64,000 nucleotides of DNA from Pelotomaculum thermopropionicum SI (GCA_000010565.1 AP009389.1:2852001-2916000); one strand, 5' to 3'. Positions 26,498 through 35,381 are shown, numbered from the stretch's first letter. The notes: generated from the letters alone by a model not told the origin. Numbers and translations: made by a program.

Positions 26498-27857
26498 ATG
26501 AAGCTGTTTTTATCGTCCTCGTCCCCGGTATGCTGGGATTAAACCCTCCGGAATCCGGAGCGCTGCCTGCAGGCGGACCGCTTCTGTCCGGCCGGTCCGT
26601 CCCCGTGCCGGTCTGCTCCCCGCCCGGCAGTTTGCCCGGTGCGGCTCCAGTGCCCGTACCGCTGCTCGAACTGCCGTCCAGGGGAGTTATAACCACCGTC
26701 CCGCCGGTTCCCCCCGAACCGGAGCCGCTCTGCGTTCCTTGCCCAGGCCCGGCCGGCGTTCCGCTCCCGCCGGAGCCCTGCCGGGCAGGCTGTCTGGTGC
26801 CGCCCTGACCCTGCTGGGTCTGGCTGCCGGCAGTCTGCCGGGCGCCGTCAGGCCGTTCCTCCCCGGTTTCCTGCCGGGCATGACTTGATTCTCCTTCACC
26901 CAGATACTGGCTGCTCAGCGGAGTAGTCAGCACCACGTTGGTTACGGTCTCGCCGTTAAAGAGCTTTGCCACCATCTGCCTGGCCTCGGCCGGCTCCACT
27001 CCCCAGTAGCTGATTCCGCCGATTTCCACCGGCCGCCCCGGCAAAGTCTGGGTAAGAATATTGCCGTTTTCCAGGTTTTTGGCGGCCGCCGCCAGCTTAT
27101 ACATTTCGCTTACGCTCAGGTTGGTCTTGACGTACCGGCTGATTTCCGGAATCAGCTTTGGCAGTTTGGGGATGGTGGACGGCTGGAGCACCTCTTTCGC
27201 CAGCGCCACCAGGAACTTCTGCTGGGCCCTGGTGCGGTCGATATCTCCCATCGGGTATTCCCGGTAGCGCACGTACTGGAGGGCCTTATCCCCGTCAAGG
27301 CGCTGGACGCCCTTCTTCAAATTGATCCCATAAGCCCCGCCGTACTCCTCGTCCCCCTCGTGGTACATGTTCTGCTCCACTTCAAGGGTAACGCCGCCCA
27401 GGGCGTCCACTATATCCTTAAAGCCGCTGAAATTGGTCAGTACATAATACCTCACCGGTATCCCCAGCAGGTTAGAGACAACCTTCATGGAAAGCTCCGG
27501 CCCGCCGTAAACGGCGGCGCTGTTGATCTTATCCCAGCCGTGGCCGGGAATTTCCACCCCGGTGTCGCGGGGAATAGAAAGCAAAATCATTTGCTTGCTT
27601 TTCGTGTCGACGCTGGCCAGGATCATCGTGTCCGTGCGGGCCATGGTTTCCCCCTGCCGGGCGTCTATGCCCAGCAGCAGCACGTTCAGCCTTTGATCCT
27701 TCAGGCTGACTTTCTCGCCAGGCTCTCCGGTAACTGAATTCGCGGGAAAGAATATGTTTTTCGCCAGCAAACAGCCGCTTGCCAGCAGCGTCAGGAGGAT
27801 CAGGCAAAATACCGTAAAAGCTGCCTTATTCTTTAACTTCCGCCTTTTCGTCCTCAA
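26496..27857 (-). CDS. LytR-CpsA-Psr (LCP) family transferase
   Basis: 453 residues: a short basic N-terminus, one transmembrane helix (about 12-34), and an extracellular LCP domain (about 58-300) with RLNVLLLGIDARQGETMARTDT, SIPRDTGVEIPGHG and YRYREYPMGDIDRTRAQQ-type motifs (here QYVRYREYPMGDIDR). LCP enzymes attach lipid-linked wall polymers to peptidoglycan. The last ~130 residues are a low-complexity Gly/Ser/Thr/Pro/Gln tail, possibly wall-spanning. The TTG start has GGAGGGG nine bases ahead. Confidence 0.93.
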   Translation of the reverse strand: MRTKRRKLKNKAAFTVFCLILLTLLASGCLLAKNIFFPANSVTGEPGEKVSLKDQRLNVLLLGIDARQGETMARTDTMILASVDTKSKQMILLSIPRDTGVEIPGHGWDKINSAAVYGGPELSMKVVSNLLGIPVRYYVLTNFSGFKDIVDALGGVTLEVEQNMYHEGDEEYGGAYGINLKKGVQRLDGDKALQYVRYREYPMGDIDRTRAQQKFLVALAKEVLQPSTIPKLPKLIPEISRYVKTNLSVSEMYKLAAAAKNLENGNILTQTLPGRPVEIGGISYWGVEPAEARQMVAKLFNGETVTNVVLTTPLSSQYLGEGESSHARQETGEERPDGARQTAGSQTQQGQGGTRQPARQGSGGSGTPAGPGQGTQSGSGSGGTGGTVVITPLDGSSSSGTGTGAAPGKLPGGEQTGTGTDRPDRSGPPAGSAPDSGGFNPSIPGTRTIKTAS

Positions 27858-27897
27858 TCTCCCTCACCCCTCCTCAGCCGCATTTTCCCCGGTGTTT

Positions 27898-28308
27898 TTA
27901 CCGGATGGTCGCCTCCCCGCGGTACATTACCACAACCGGAGACAACGCCTTTACTCCCCGCCCGTCTTCCCGGGGAACAAGCAGCAGGTGGTTTACGGGC
28001 ACGGTGCTGCCGCCATAAATATCGGCCCCCGCAGTGAGATCGGGAATGCCGTTGCCGGTGCTGTCAACAACCGCGGCCTGGCCCCGCCTGACTATAATCT
28101 CGGTCCCCGCCCCGCCTTTCAAAACCTGGCCGGATTTCAGCTCGGCAACCCGCCACTGGACGTACTGGTCGACATAGCTCTGGGTGACCAGCGGGTCACC
28201 GCTTCCGCCCGGTTCTCCGTCGCCGGCAAAGGCCGCGTAACCCAGCAGGGAAAGGACCGCGCCGGCAATTAGCAGCATAATCGCCGTTTTAGCTTTATTT
28301 AAACGCAT
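27898..28308 (-). CDS. Exported hypothetical protein, 136 residues
   Basis: MRLNKAKTAIMLL opens a signal peptide or anchor (to about residue 30, ending ..LLGYAAFAG). The mature part (VTQSYVDQYVQWRVAELKSGQVLKGGAGTEIIVRRG) ends in a small beta-rich domain. A longer frame begins at 28338, but AGGAGG lies six bases before the ATG at 28308. I recall similar proteins beside csaB and LCP genes in related anaerobes, but cannot assign a function. Confidence 0.75.
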   Translation of the reverse strand: MRLNKAKTAIMLLIAGAVLSLLGYAAFAGDGEPGGSGDPLVTQSYVDQYVQWRVAELKSGQVLKGGAGTEIIVRRGQAAVVDSTGNGIPDLTAGADIYGGSTVPVNHLLLVPREDGRGVKALSPVVVMYRGEATIR

Positions 28309-28468
28309 GTTGTACCTCCTATCTGATCGATTAAACATCTAATCAGTTCGACACGTTCCGCCCGATTCCTGCCCAGCCTGAGCCGGAAGGCACCCCCAGG
28401 CGCTGTGGTCAGGCATTGCCACCTAAAAAAAGAAAGCCGGACATTTTCCCTATTTCTTAGACGTTTAA

Positions 28469-29553
28469 TCAGGCAAAAAAGTTCGCCACCAGGGAAGCGT
28501 TCCGCAGCGCCTCCCGGCGCAAACAGGCCACCCGCTCTTTCAGGCGGGAGCTGATGCTTTCCTTCTCCTCCAGAACCTGCTTCACCTTTAAAAGCAGTTC
28601 CCCGTACCTCAGGTTTTCCACGCTTAAGCCCGGCGGCAGGCCGACCGACTGCAAAAAGCGGTTCACCTTGGGGTCATAAGGTATGCCTATTACCGGAACG
28701 CCGGAGATGGCGCTGAAAATTAGGAAGTGCAGCCTCATTCCGATAGCCAGGTCCAGGTTGGCGGTCACGGCCAGCAAGTCCCTGTAGCCGGCCCTGTCCA
28801 AAACAACCGCGCCGGTGCGCATCCGGGCGGCAACCTCCCGGCAGGTAACGGCGTCCGCCGGGTACTGCATGGGGACCAGCAGCACCTGCCAGCCTTCCGC
28901 CGCCAGGTCGTCGGCCACCCTGGCAACCGCTTCCTTGTAACCGTCCGGCCCCTTCCATGGCCTTACGGAAATCCCGGCCACCGGCCCGCGGCGCACTCCC
29001 AGGGAGAAAAGGATCTGCCGGCCCCTTTCCCGGTCGATCGACGACGGGTCCAGGCCGAGCACCGGGTCGGCGGTCACGCAGACCGGCGGGCGCGTGACTC
29101 CCAGGGCCGCCAGTTCCTCCATGGAGTCCTGATCCCTTACCGTTATGGCGTTAACGCGGTTTGCCACCAGCCGCACCAGCGCCCTGCCGGCGGCGGTATT
29201 GACGGGCCCGATGCCCTGGGCGTAAAAAAACACCGGCCGGCCCAGCAGCCTGGCTGCGGCAACAATGCCCAGGTAATAGATAATGCTTTTAGGGCCGGTA
29301 ACATCCTGCAAAAGCCCGCCGCCCCCGCTGATCAGCAGGTCGGCCGAGCGGAGGGCCTTTAGCACCTGCAAGGGGTTATCCCGGGGAACGGAACGAACAC
29401 CGAATTCCTGGCCGTATAATCCGGATTTTTTGAAAGCACGGTGACCTCCAGGCCGGGAACGGCGTCCCTGAGCGCCAGAAGCATGGCGTGCAGCATCGCC
29501 TCGTCTCCGCTGTTGTGAAAACCGTAATACCCCGAAATAACCACTTTAGGCAT
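28469..29553 (-). pseudogene. csaB: Polysaccharide pyruvyl transferase CsaB, interrupted by a frameshift
   Basis: CsaB adds pyruvate ketals to the secondary wall polymer so that SLH proteins can bind. The N-terminal part (29359-29553, from MPKVVISGYYGFHNSGDEAM) and the C-terminal part (28469-29371, with ADLLISGGGGLLQDVTG and the conserved GMRLHFLIF) lie in different frames. Adding one G in GCCAGGAATTCG (near 29407) restores a continuous ~361-residue reading, with ..TAREFGVRSVPRDNPLQVLKAL at the join, as in homologues. It is either a true lesion or a sequencing error; all other motifs look intact. Confidence 0.85.
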
Positions 29554-29643
29554 AAAAAAATCTCCCGTTTAAAAGCAAATGAGCCGCGGCATGCAAACAT
29601 GCCCCCGGAATTTATTATGCTTTCCGGCCGGCAAAAACTTTCT

Positions 29644-30363
29644 TCAGCCCGTATTCTTTAACAACCGTCCACGCAAAGAGCGGCAGGCCACCTGGCGCCG
29701 CCAGCGGGAAGGCTCGCTTAAAAGGCGGTAAAGCCATTCCAGGTGCAGGCGCCTCATCCATGCAGGGGCGCGCTTAACCCTGCCGGCAATAACATCAAAG
29801 CTGCCTCCTACCCCTACGGCGGCGGCAGCGCCAGTTTCTTCCAGGTACCTGTCCATCCAGATTTCCTGTTTAGGCGCCCCCAGGGCTACAAAAAGCAAAT
29901 CGGCACGGGCCTTCCGCACCAGGCCGGCCACCGCCGCTTCCTCATCCTCCCTGAAGTAACCGTGGTGGACGCCCGCCACCGTCAGCCCCGGGTAATGCAG
30001 GATCAGCCTTTTCGCCGCTTCCTCAGCCACGCCGGGCGCCGCGCCGAGCAGGTAGACGCGCCACCCTTCGGCTGCCGCCCTTTCGACCAGGCTGAGCATC
30101 AGGTCGATTCCCGTCACCCGCTCCGGCACCGGCCGCCCGGCCATCCTGCAGGCCCAAACGATCCCCACCCCGTCCGCCGTCACCAAATCGGCACGCCTTA
30201 CCAGCGCCAGCAGCCTGCCGTCGAACCGCGCCCGGTATAAAAATTCAGGATTAAGGGTGATGACGCGGTGCGGCCCGCCGCTTTTGACAAAGCCCGCCAC
30301 CCGCTCCACCGCTTCCGCCATGGTAAGCGCATCTATACCCACCCCAAGAACACTAACCCGCAT
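29644..30363 (-). CDS. tagA: WecG/TagA/CpsF-family glycosyltransferase
   Basis: 239 residues of GT26. Visible motifs are ITLNPEFLYRA (about 37), DLVTADGVGIVWACR (about 60) and FVALGAPKQEIWMDRYL (about 155), followed by GVGGSFDVIAGRVKRAP. TagA-type enzymes add ManNAc to undecaprenyl-PP-GlcNAc, which suits the tagO-like gene upstream and suggests a GlcNAc-ManNAc linkage unit in the wall polymer. The start is ATG at 30363. It follows a small palindromic repeat that borders emrB. Confidence 0.93.
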   Translation of the reverse strand: MRVSVLGVGIDALTMAEAVERVAGFVKSGGPHRVITLNPEFLYRARFDGRLLALVRRADLVTADGVGIVWACRMAGRPVPERVTGIDLMLSLVERAAAEGWRVYLLGAAPGVAEEAAKRLILHYPGLTVAGVHHGYFREDEEAAVAGLVRKARADLLFVALGAPKQEIWMDRYLEETGAAAAVGVGGSFDVIAGRVKRAPAWMRRLHLEWLYRLLSEPSRWRRQVACRSLRGRLLKNTG

Positions 30364-30380
30364 ACCCTCCCCCCTCTTAG

Positions 30381-30450
30381 GGGGTCAGGCTTAACGATTA
30401 TTAAAATTCTCATATTTAGAATAATTTTAAGAATCATTAAGCCTGACCCG
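30381..30450. repeat. 70-bp palindromic (REP-like) element
   Basis: GGGTCAGGCTTAA at 30382 is mirrored by TTAAGCCTGACCC ending at 30449. The arms stay complementary (GATT, TTAAAATT) down to a short AT-rich loop near 30411-30417. The right arm provides the last codons and stop of emrB. It resembles the ends of elements mobilised by REP-associated transposases. Confidence 0.6.
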
Positions 30451-32031
30451 GTGATCTTTGAGCAGGAAGATGAAGGGGAAGGCGAAGAGCACTATGGCCG
30501 TGCTGACGATGTAGGCGTCGGCCATGCCGGCAATAACGGCCTCCCGCTGCACCAGGGCGTACAGCACACCGGCCGCCCCGGAAGAGCCTGCCCCTCCCTG
30601 CGCCAAAAGGCCTTGCAGTTGCTGGAAAGCCCCAACCGCCACGGGAGAACTGTAATTCAACGAGTCGGCAAGCCAGGCGGTATGCTGTTCCTGCCGGTTC
30701 ATCATCACATAAGTAATAAAGGCAATGCCGAACGAAGCAGAAATCTGCCTGACCAGGTTGTTGAGAGCAGAAGCCCTCCCTATCAAAAAGCGCGGCACGG
30801 TATTCATTCCGGCCGTGGCCATAGGCATCATGCACAGCCCCAGGCCGAGAGACCTCTCCACCAGAAGCCACTGCAGTTCCCTGTAACTCGTATCGTAGGT
30901 GATAGTGTGCAGTTGATAGGTGGTGACAACCGTCACCGACAGCCCCACCAGGCACAGGGGCAGGGCGCCGATCTTGTCAAACAGCCTGCCGCTGATAGGC
31001 ATCATTATACCCGAGGCGAGGGCCGCAGGCATCATTAAAAGCCCCGTCTGCATGGGGGTAAGCCCCTGGACGTTCTGAACGAAAAGCGGCACCAGAAAAA
31101 TTGCGGAAAACAAGCCAATGGTGGTGATGGACACACAAACCAGGCTGGCCGTGAAAACCTTGTTCTTTAACAGGCGGATGTCCAGCATGGGCTGGTCCGC
31201 CGTCAGCTCCCAGATGACGAACAGGGCCAGGGAAAAACCGGAAAATATTAAAAGGTTGACTATATACAGGGAAGTCCAGCCTTTATCCTGCCCTTCGCTT
31301 AAAGCCAGAAGCAGGGCAAAGCAGCCGGCGCTGCTCAGGAGAATGCCGGGAATATCGACTTTCAGCCCGGCTTTTTTGGGCGTTTCTTCCAGAATCATGG
31401 CGGCCAGGAAAACGGCCACCGCGCCAATGGGAATATTAATCGTAAAAATCCAGTGCCAGCTAAAGTTATCGACCAGGTAACCGCCGAGGGTGGGCCCGAC
31501 GGTGGGGGCTGCCATGGCGGAGATGCCCCATATGCCCAGGGCCGTCCCGATTTTATCCCTGGGCACTATGTGGTAAATCATGGTCATGGTTACCGGCATC
31601 ATCATCCCGCCGCCTATTGCCTGAACCACCCTGAAGGCAACCAGCGAGTGGTTGCTCCAGGCCAGGCTGCAAAGGGCGGAACCGGCCGTAAAGGCGCCCA
31701 GGGAAACAATATACAGCCTTTTGGCCCCGAACCGGTCGCTTAAGTAGCCGGTAACCGGCACCACCACGCCCGAAGCAAGCAGGTAGGCGGTAATCACCCA
31801 CTGGATCTGGTCCGGGGTGGAGTTGAATATCGACATCATCCTGGGCAACGCCACGTTAACAATGCTGCCGTCCAGTATGGCCATAAACGCCCCGATAATC
31901 AGGGTCATCAGAGCCGCCAGGGGAATTCTGCCGGTGGGATGATCCTCCATCCCGCCCGGTCCCCCTCCCGGACCGCCCGGCCCGGCGGGAAGGCCCCCCT
32001 GCGGTTTTTTTCCGCCGTCTCTGTTGGTCAT
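30427..32031 (-). CDS. emrB: DHA2-family multidrug MFS transporter (EmrB type)
   Basis: About 534 residues with 14 predicted membrane helices. Motif A is VTGYLSDRFGAKRLY (about 95) and LDGSIVNVALP (helix 1) marks the DHA2 family. It should export hydrophobic drugs using the proton gradient, together with the EmrA adaptor. The N-terminal 30 residues are Gly/Pro-rich. Two in-frame TTG codons precede the ATG at 32031, for which GGGAG lies ten bases upstream. The C-terminal RVRLNDS is encoded by a palindromic repeat. It is separated from emrA by toxin-antitoxin genes. Confidence 0.93.
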   Translation of the reverse strand: MTNRDGGKKPQGGLPAGPGGPGGGPGGMEDHPTGRIPLAALMTLIIGAFMAILDGSIVNVALPRMMSIFNSTPDQIQWVITAYLLASGVVVPVTGYLSDRFGAKRLYIVSLGAFTAGSALCSLAWSNHSLVAFRVVQAIGGGMMMPVTMTMIYHIVPRDKIGTALGIWGISAMAAPTVGPTLGGYLVDNFSWHWIFTINIPIGAVAVFLAAMILEETPKKAGLKVDIPGILLSSAGCFALLLALSEGQDKGWTSLYIVNLLIFSGFSLALFVIWELTADQPMLDIRLLKNKVFTASLVCVSITTIGLFSAIFLVPLFVQNVQGLTPMQTGLLMMPAALASGIMMPISGRLFDKIGALPLCLVGLSVTVVTTYQLHTITYDTSYRELQWLLVERSLGLGLCMMPMATAGMNTVPRFLIGRASALNNLVRQISASFGIAFITYVMMNRQEQHTAWLADSLNYSSPVAVGAFQQLQGLLAQGGAGSSGAAGVLYALVQREAVIAGMADAYIVSTAIVLFAFPFIFLLKDHRVRLNDS

Positions 32032-32074
32032 CAACAAAACGCTCCCTGTCTTGACAAGTAAAAGAAATTCTTAA

Positions 32075-32103
32075 TTGACGCCTGCCACTATATATGGTAC
32101 TAT
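32075..32103 (+). promoter_or_regulatory. Sigma-A promoter of the hicAB module
   Basis: TTGACG, 17 bases, TACTAT on the plus strand. The predicted start near 32110 is only a few bases ahead of the ATG at 32117, so the message would have almost no leader. Confidence 0.65.
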
Positions 32104-32116
32104 AGCGCTGGATGTG

Positions 32117-32315
32117 ATGGGTACGGTTTGAGGAACTGGATAAAATTTTAATAAGGGCCGGGTTTACAAAAAGACAGCCCCGGAAAGGATCAAGCCACTA
32201 TACTTACACCAAAGGTTCTGCGCGGATTACGGTGCCGTTTAACCAACCGCATATCGACTCAGCCTATGTTAAATTAGCAATAAAAGTCCTGGAAGGAGAG
32301 ATAAAAGATGAATAA
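32117..32315 (+). pseudogene. HicA-type toxin, out of frame at its start
   Basis: From GTA 32121 to TAA 32315 the frame encodes VRFEELDKILIRAGFTKRQ then PRKGSSHYTYTKGSARITVP, clearly the HicA mRNA-interferase fold with the catalytic His in GSSH. There is no start codon in this frame: a TGA lies at 32115. The only ATG (32117, preceded by GTG) is one base out because of GGG where GG would join ATG to GTA CGG. The stop overlaps hicB by 8 bp, the normal arrangement. It reads as a disabled toxin with an intact antitoxin. Confidence 0.65.
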
Positions 32316-32676
32316 AGACCTGCAGTATTATTTAAAACTCCCCTACCGGGTGGTTGTCCACCCCTCTGAAGAGGGAGGCTATGCCGTTGAGATACCTGAT
32401 CTTCCTGGTTGCATAAGTCAGGGTCAAACAATTGAAGAAGCCCTTAAAATGATTGAAGACGCAAAAATCTGCTGGCTGGAAACCGCCCTTGAAGACGGCA
32501 TAGAAATTCCTGAACCGGCCGGGGAACTAGACGACTATTCCGGCAAACTGAACATCCGCATACCCAAATCCCTTCACCGCATCCTGGCCGAAAAAGCCAA
32601 AGAGGAAAAAGTCAGCCTGAACCAGTATATCAACTACCAACTTGCCCGGGGAGTGGGTTACAGAACATTAAAATGA
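32308..32676 (+). CDS. hicB: HicB-family antitoxin
   Basis: 122 residues. Residues 10-60 form the HicB partial RNase-H-like fold (YAVEIPDLPGCISQGQTIEEAL) that binds HicA. The C-terminus (LNIRIPKSLHRILAEKAKEE) is a ribbon-helix-helix DNA-binding domain for autorepression. The Shine-Dalgarno GGAAGGAGAG precedes ATG 32308. It overlaps the end of the hicA remnant and is convergent with the VapC gene. Confidence 0.9.
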   Translation: MNKDLQYYLKLPYRVVVHPSEEGGYAVEIPDLPGCISQGQTIEEALKMIEDAKICWLETALEDGIEIPEPAGELDDYSGKLNIRIPKSLHRILAEKAKEEKVSLNQYINYQLARGVGYRTLK

Positions 32677-32684
32677 ACGGGGAA

Positions 32685-33110
32685 TTATGACAAACTGCCC
32701 CTTATCTGGCGAAAACCAAATTTCTCAAAAGTGAAATGGCTGTCAAAAGCCAGCGCTTCTTCTATCCCCATAGTTTCCATAATGGCGAAACTGGTGCAGT
32801 CAGTGTATGAAAACAACTGGTCGCTGAAAGCAGTAAATATCTCCAGAGCGCGGGTATGGTGCCGGAAAGAAACAAAGATCATCTTGGCCGCTTTTTCCGC
32901 GAAGAGCTCCCGCGCCAGGTCAGAGGCCACCCGGTGGTTTTTCAACCGGTACCGCACAAGGGTTATTGCTTCATCCGCCACATAATCGGAAGTAAAACAC
33001 AACACTTGCCCCTGCATACCGGTAAAGAAATCTATTGCCTCCTGATGGTGGGGATCCCTGGAATCTTTCAAAGCGTACCAGGCTCCGGTATCCACAAACA
33101 CTTTTCTCAT
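32685..33110 (-). CDS. PIN-domain ribonuclease toxin (VapC-like)
   Basis: 141 residues. The acidic site residues are D7 (VFVDTGAWYAL), E47 (VADEAITLVRYRL), D104 (YTDCTSFAIMETMG) and D120 (AFDSHF). It is probably a tRNA- or RNA-cleaving toxin. It overlaps the antitoxin gene by 4 bp (ATGA), so translation is coupled. Together with hicAB it lies between emrA and emrB. Confidence 0.9.
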   Translation of the reverse strand: MRKVFVDTGAWYALKDSRDPHHQEAIDFFTGMQGQVLCFTSDYVADEAITLVRYRLKNHRVASDLARELFAEKAAKMIFVSFRHHTRALEIFTAFSDQLFSYTDCTSFAIMETMGIEEALAFDSHFTFEKFGFRQIRGSLS

Positions 33111-33331
33111 TTGTAAAGGACCTCATCATGATGAAAGCCGTTGCCGGGACCGGGAACCGCTCCCTTGCTCATTTCCAGCGCTCCGGCAGCCTGTTCCATA
33201 GATATTCTCCTCTGTTTTTCCTCGATTAGTTGCCGGACTACCTCTGACAAGCTGATTCCTTTCAGTCTGGCTTCTTCGGCTAAAAAACGATGCTGGCTTT
33301 CTTCCAGCATAATTTGTGTTCTCACGAGCAT
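33107..33331 (-). CDS. Ribbon-helix-helix antitoxin (VapB-like)
   Basis: 74 residues. VRTQIMLEESQHRFLAEEA and GISLSEVVRQLIEE form a ribbon-helix-helix DNA-binding unit; the C-terminal tail should wrap the PIN toxin. It starts with ATG at 33331. A 22-bp perfect palindrome just upstream is a likely binding site. Confidence 0.82.
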   Translation of the reverse strand: MLVRTQIMLEESQHRFLAEEARLKGISLSEVVRQLIEEKQRRISMEQAAGALEMSKGAVPGPGNGFHHDEVLYK

Positions 33332-33348
33332 AATACCACCCTCAAAAT

Positions 33349-33370
33349 TTATAATGTAATTACATTATAA
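33349..33370. promoter_or_regulatory. 22-bp perfect palindrome, probable VapB operator and promoter
   Basis: TTATAATGTAA and its exact reverse complement meet at 33359/33360. Each arm contains TATAAT, so the site overlaps a -10 element on the minus strand. It is 18 bases upstream of the antitoxin start. Confidence 0.65.
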
Positions 33371-33403
33371 CACAAAGGGCCGCCTATCATGCGGGTGTTT
33401 TCC

Positions 33404-34075
33404 CTACTTTACGTAAATCCGCACGACGGCGTTCATGCCCGGCAGCAGGCGCCGGCCCTGGTAGCTCTTGATGCCGATTTTAACGGGAATGCGCTGCACC
33501 ACCTTGGTGAAATTGCCGCTGGTATTCTGGGCCGGCAGCAGGGAAAAGGTGGAAGTCGTAGCCTCGCCGATGGAAACAACCTTTCCTTCAAACTTCACGC
33601 CGGGTACGCTGTCGATAGTAAAGTCCACCTTCTGGCCCACTTTGACCTTATACAGGTCCGTCTCTTCAATGTTAGCCGTTATGTAAAGGCTGTTTAAGTC
33701 GGCCACCATCACAATGGGCTGGCCTGGCACGCCCACCTCTCCGACGTTGCCGATCTTCTTGATGACCGTCCCGCTGATAGGCGACCTGACGACAAACAGC
33801 TCGGGGTTGGCCCCGGCGTTAACGCTCGGGGTCGAGGTGAAATCGACCTGCCGGGCGATGATCTGCCCTTCCTTAACCGCATCCCCCTCGGCAACGCTCA
33901 TTTCCGAAATCCTGCCCGAAACCTGAGGGCTTACCTTCACTATCGTGCCGTCCACCCGGGCGTCCTCCGTTTTGACGTAGTGCACGCTCTGATACCAGTA
34001 GTAAAAGGTTACCCCGGCCAGGGTCAGAACCATGAGGGCCAGCACTGTATAGATTAGAGCCTTGTTTTTCATCAT
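33404..34075 (-). CDS. emrA: EmrA/HlyD-type membrane adaptor
   Basis: About 223 residues: one N-terminal membrane anchor (about 8-28), then biotinyl-lipoyl-like halves (EDARVDGTIVKVSPQVSGRI and VRSPISGTVIKKIGNVGEVG) and a beta-barrel domain. It lacks the long coiled-coil hairpin of E. coli EmrA (390 residues), so it could not span a periplasm. It should partner with the EmrB-like transporter downstream. Tandem ATGs at 34075 and 34072 are both possible starts after GGGAGAGG. Confidence 0.88.
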   Translation of the reverse strand: MMKNKALIYTVLALMVLTLAGVTFYYWYQSVHYVKTEDARVDGTIVKVSPQVSGRISEMSVAEGDAVKEGQIIARQVDFTSTPSVNAGANPELFVVRSPISGTVIKKIGNVGEVGVPGQPIVMVADLNSLYITANIEETDLYKVKVGQKVDFTIDSVPGVKFEGKVVSIGEATTSTFSLLPAQNTSGNFTKVVQRIPVKIGIKSYQGRRLLPGMNAVVRIYVK

Positions 34076-34172
34076 CAACCTCTCCCGTCATTACCCGCCA
34101 TGCCTTTATCTGTTTGAACTCCCCGCCACTGCACCGGAAAGCATTCTTAGCCGTGCCGGGTTATTCACGGGC

Positions 34173-35381
34173 TTATTCAATCAAATTGTGGACGACCACC
34201 TTGGTCCCGTCCTCCAGGTCGTCAATGCCCGTTACGGCCACTTCCTCCCCTTCGGCCAGGCCGGAACTAATGATCACATTCCTGCCGTCCGACTGGCCCA
34301 CCGCTACCTCGCGCCTCATTACCCGGCCGTCGCCGATCACCCAGACAAAATTCTTATCCTCCGCCTTAAAAACGGCCTCCCTGGGCACAATTATTCCTTC
34401 CTCTTCCTTCGTGTTCAAAAAAACCTCCGCAAACATGCCTGGCTTTAAAACATGCTCCGGGTTTGAAATCTGGATTTTCACAGGATAAGCTTTGGTGGAA
34501 GGGTTGGCTGCCAGGGAGATGTTGGTAACGATCCCGGTAAAGGGCTCGTCCCGGACGGAGCTCACCCTTACCTTCAGCTCCTGGCCTACCTTAATATAAT
34601 TGATCTGGTCCTCCGTAACGTCGGCCTGAACCACCAGCGGATCCAGGGCAACAATTGTAACCACAGGCTGGCCGGGGCTGGCCATCTCGCCGGGGTTGAC
34701 GTTCCTGGCGGTGACAACGCCGCCGACGGGGGCCCTGATGATGCTGTTGGCATAGTCGGCCTGCGCTTTTCTCAACTGGGCCTCAAACTGCCTGATTGTT
34801 TGCGGAATGGTGGCGTTCACCAGAATATCAAGGCTCTCCTGGGCCGCCTTAAAGGCAGCTTCGGCCTGAGTGTACATCTTTTCGGCCTGCTCGAACTGCT
34901 GCTGGGAAATAACGCCGGCCTCCCGCAACTGCTTGCTCCTCTCGTAATCCGCTCTGGCCGTCTTATAGGCGGCCTCTGCATTTGCCAGGGCCAGTTCCGC
35001 CTGGGTTTTCTGGGCAGGCAGATCAGAGTTCCTGGCCTTGTCCAACTGGGCCGCGTAAAGGTCCACCAAAGCCGCCAGTTCTGCGGCATCCAGGCTCACC
35101 AGCAGGTCGCCCTCGGCCACCTGCGAGCCCACCTCCACCGTTATGGAGGCCACCTTTCCGGCCATTTTGGGCACAACATTGGCGGAATGCAGCGCCTCCA
35201 GCTTGCCGGTGACCACGGTACCGCCGGTCAGCTTGCCGTGGCGGGCCATAGCCTTATCCACCGCAACGGCATCCTGCTCTTCATTTTTCAGGCGGGCAGT
35301 CTTAAAAATGCTGCACCCCGCCATTAACGCAATGGAAAGGACCAGCAAGCCGGCTACCGAAATTCTCAGCCACTTTCCCAA
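34173..35381 (-). CDS. Lipoprotein efflux adaptor (AcrA/MacA-like, RND-type MFP)
   Basis: 402 residues. The lipobox LMAGCS (cysteine about 23) indicates lipid anchoring outside the membrane. Order: lipoyl half (VVPKMAGKVASITVEVGSQV), a coiled-coil hairpin (~residues 100-200, rich in A, Q, E, K), lipoyl half (IIRAPVGGVVTARNVNPGEM), beta-barrel and membrane-proximal domains. The start is TTG at 35381, eight bases after GGGGAG. It sits between marR and emrA in one operon, so the set has two different adaptors. Confidence 0.9.
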   Translation of the reverse strand: MGKWLRISVAGLLVLSIALMAGCSIFKTARLKNEEQDAVAVDKAMARHGKLTGGTVVTGKLEALHSANVVPKMAGKVASITVEVGSQVAEGDLLVSLDAAELAALVDLYAAQLDKARNSDLPAQKTQAELALANAEAAYKTARADYERSKQLREAGVISQQQFEQAEKMYTQAEAAFKAAQESLDILVNATIPQTIRQFEAQLRKAQADYANSIIRAPVGGVVTARNVNPGEMASPGQPVVTIVALDPLVVQADVTEDQINYIKVGQELKVRVSSVRDEPFTGIVTNISLAANPSTKAYPVKIQISNPEHVLKPGMFAEVFLNTKEEEGIIVPREAVFKAEDKNFVWVIGDGRVMRREVAVGQSDGRNVIISSGLAEGEEVAVTGIDDLEDGTKVVVHNLIE

